From Bacteroides sp. (GTDB taxonomy: Bacteria; Bacteroidota; Bacteroidia; Bacteroidales; Bacteroidaceae), in NCBI GenBank assembly GCA_019417975.1, contig DYCT01000136.1:1-6104 (forward strand): a DNA stretch of 6,104 nucleotides. Reading direction: 5' to 3'. Below the pieces are notes generated by a model, which saw only the letters and a program-made list of their open reading frames with translations, had not been told where the DNA came from and searched no databases. This document shows positions 6,069-6,104 of the stretch, piece by piece. Positions within the stretch are counted from its first letter, which is position 1. Each line of letters opens with the position of its first letter. Made by a program: the position numbers and the translations under genes.

Positions 6069-6104
6069 AATAGCGATTAGTTGCATGTGAAGACAGATAC
6101 GTGA
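6051..6104. mobile_element. Possible end of an insertion element interrupting queE
   Basis: Sequence unrelated to queE starts at about 6051 and runs to the edge. It begins with an imperfect palindrome (6050-6068, TTACCCCAATTCGGGATAA), plausible as a terminal inverted repeat. On the minus strand a frame enters from the right edge, reads HVSVFTCN and stops at 6079-6077, 26 bases from the junction, as the C-terminus of a transposase often does near an element end. With only 54 bases visible, the family cannot be named, and a deletion or inversion junction is equally possible. Confidence 0.35.

Overview
This window looks like a chromosomal segment from a member of the Bacteroidales, most likely a Bacteroides or close relative. 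Three things suggest this. The promoters have the Bacteroidetes form, with a TAnnTTTG -7 element and sometimes a TTTG -33 element about 20 bases upstream. Clear Shine-Dalgarno sequences are absent before the start codons. The genes read as ordinary Bacteroidales housekeeping and metabolic genes. This is judged by eye, without any database search.

Layout. Positions 2-88 hold the last 28 codons of rplT (ribosomal protein L20, + strand), followed by a perfect palindromic terminator (110-151). About 480 bases without a protein gene follow. Within them is a well-supported small structured RNA (about 301-490, + strand) with its own promoter (265-296), a 12-bp closing helix and a U-tract. Its position directly after the L20 gene matches what I recall of the 'Bacteroidales-1' RNA motif. 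Its rod-like shape with a central open region also invites comparison with 6S RNA. Next come five minus-strand protein genes: an HD-domain hydrolase resembling (p)ppGpp hydrolases (630-1271); iorB and iorA (1390-3566), the two subunits of indolepyruvate:ferredoxin oxidoreductase; mltG (3643-4671), a cell-wall endolytic transglycosylase; and a membrane-anchored or secreted DNA/RNA non-specific endonuclease (4721-5551). A divergent promoter region separates these from queD (5674-6027, + strand), which acts in queuosine/7-deazaguanine synthesis. queD overlaps the start of queE by ATGA.

How the genes work together. iorA and iorB form one translationally coupled unit for 2-oxoacid (aryl-pyruvate) oxidation, with its own promoter in front of iorA and an intrinsic terminator after iorB. 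The nuclease and mltG are 49 bases apart on the same strand and probably share a transcript, and no terminator separates them from iorA. queD and queE would normally form an operon, but queE keeps its family start for only nine codons before unrelated sequence and a stop. This suggests that the window ends just inside an insertion that has disrupted queE.

The two most interesting points are the structured RNA downstream of rplT and the broken queE with a possible insertion-element end at about 6051. The rest is ordinary, well-conserved gene content.
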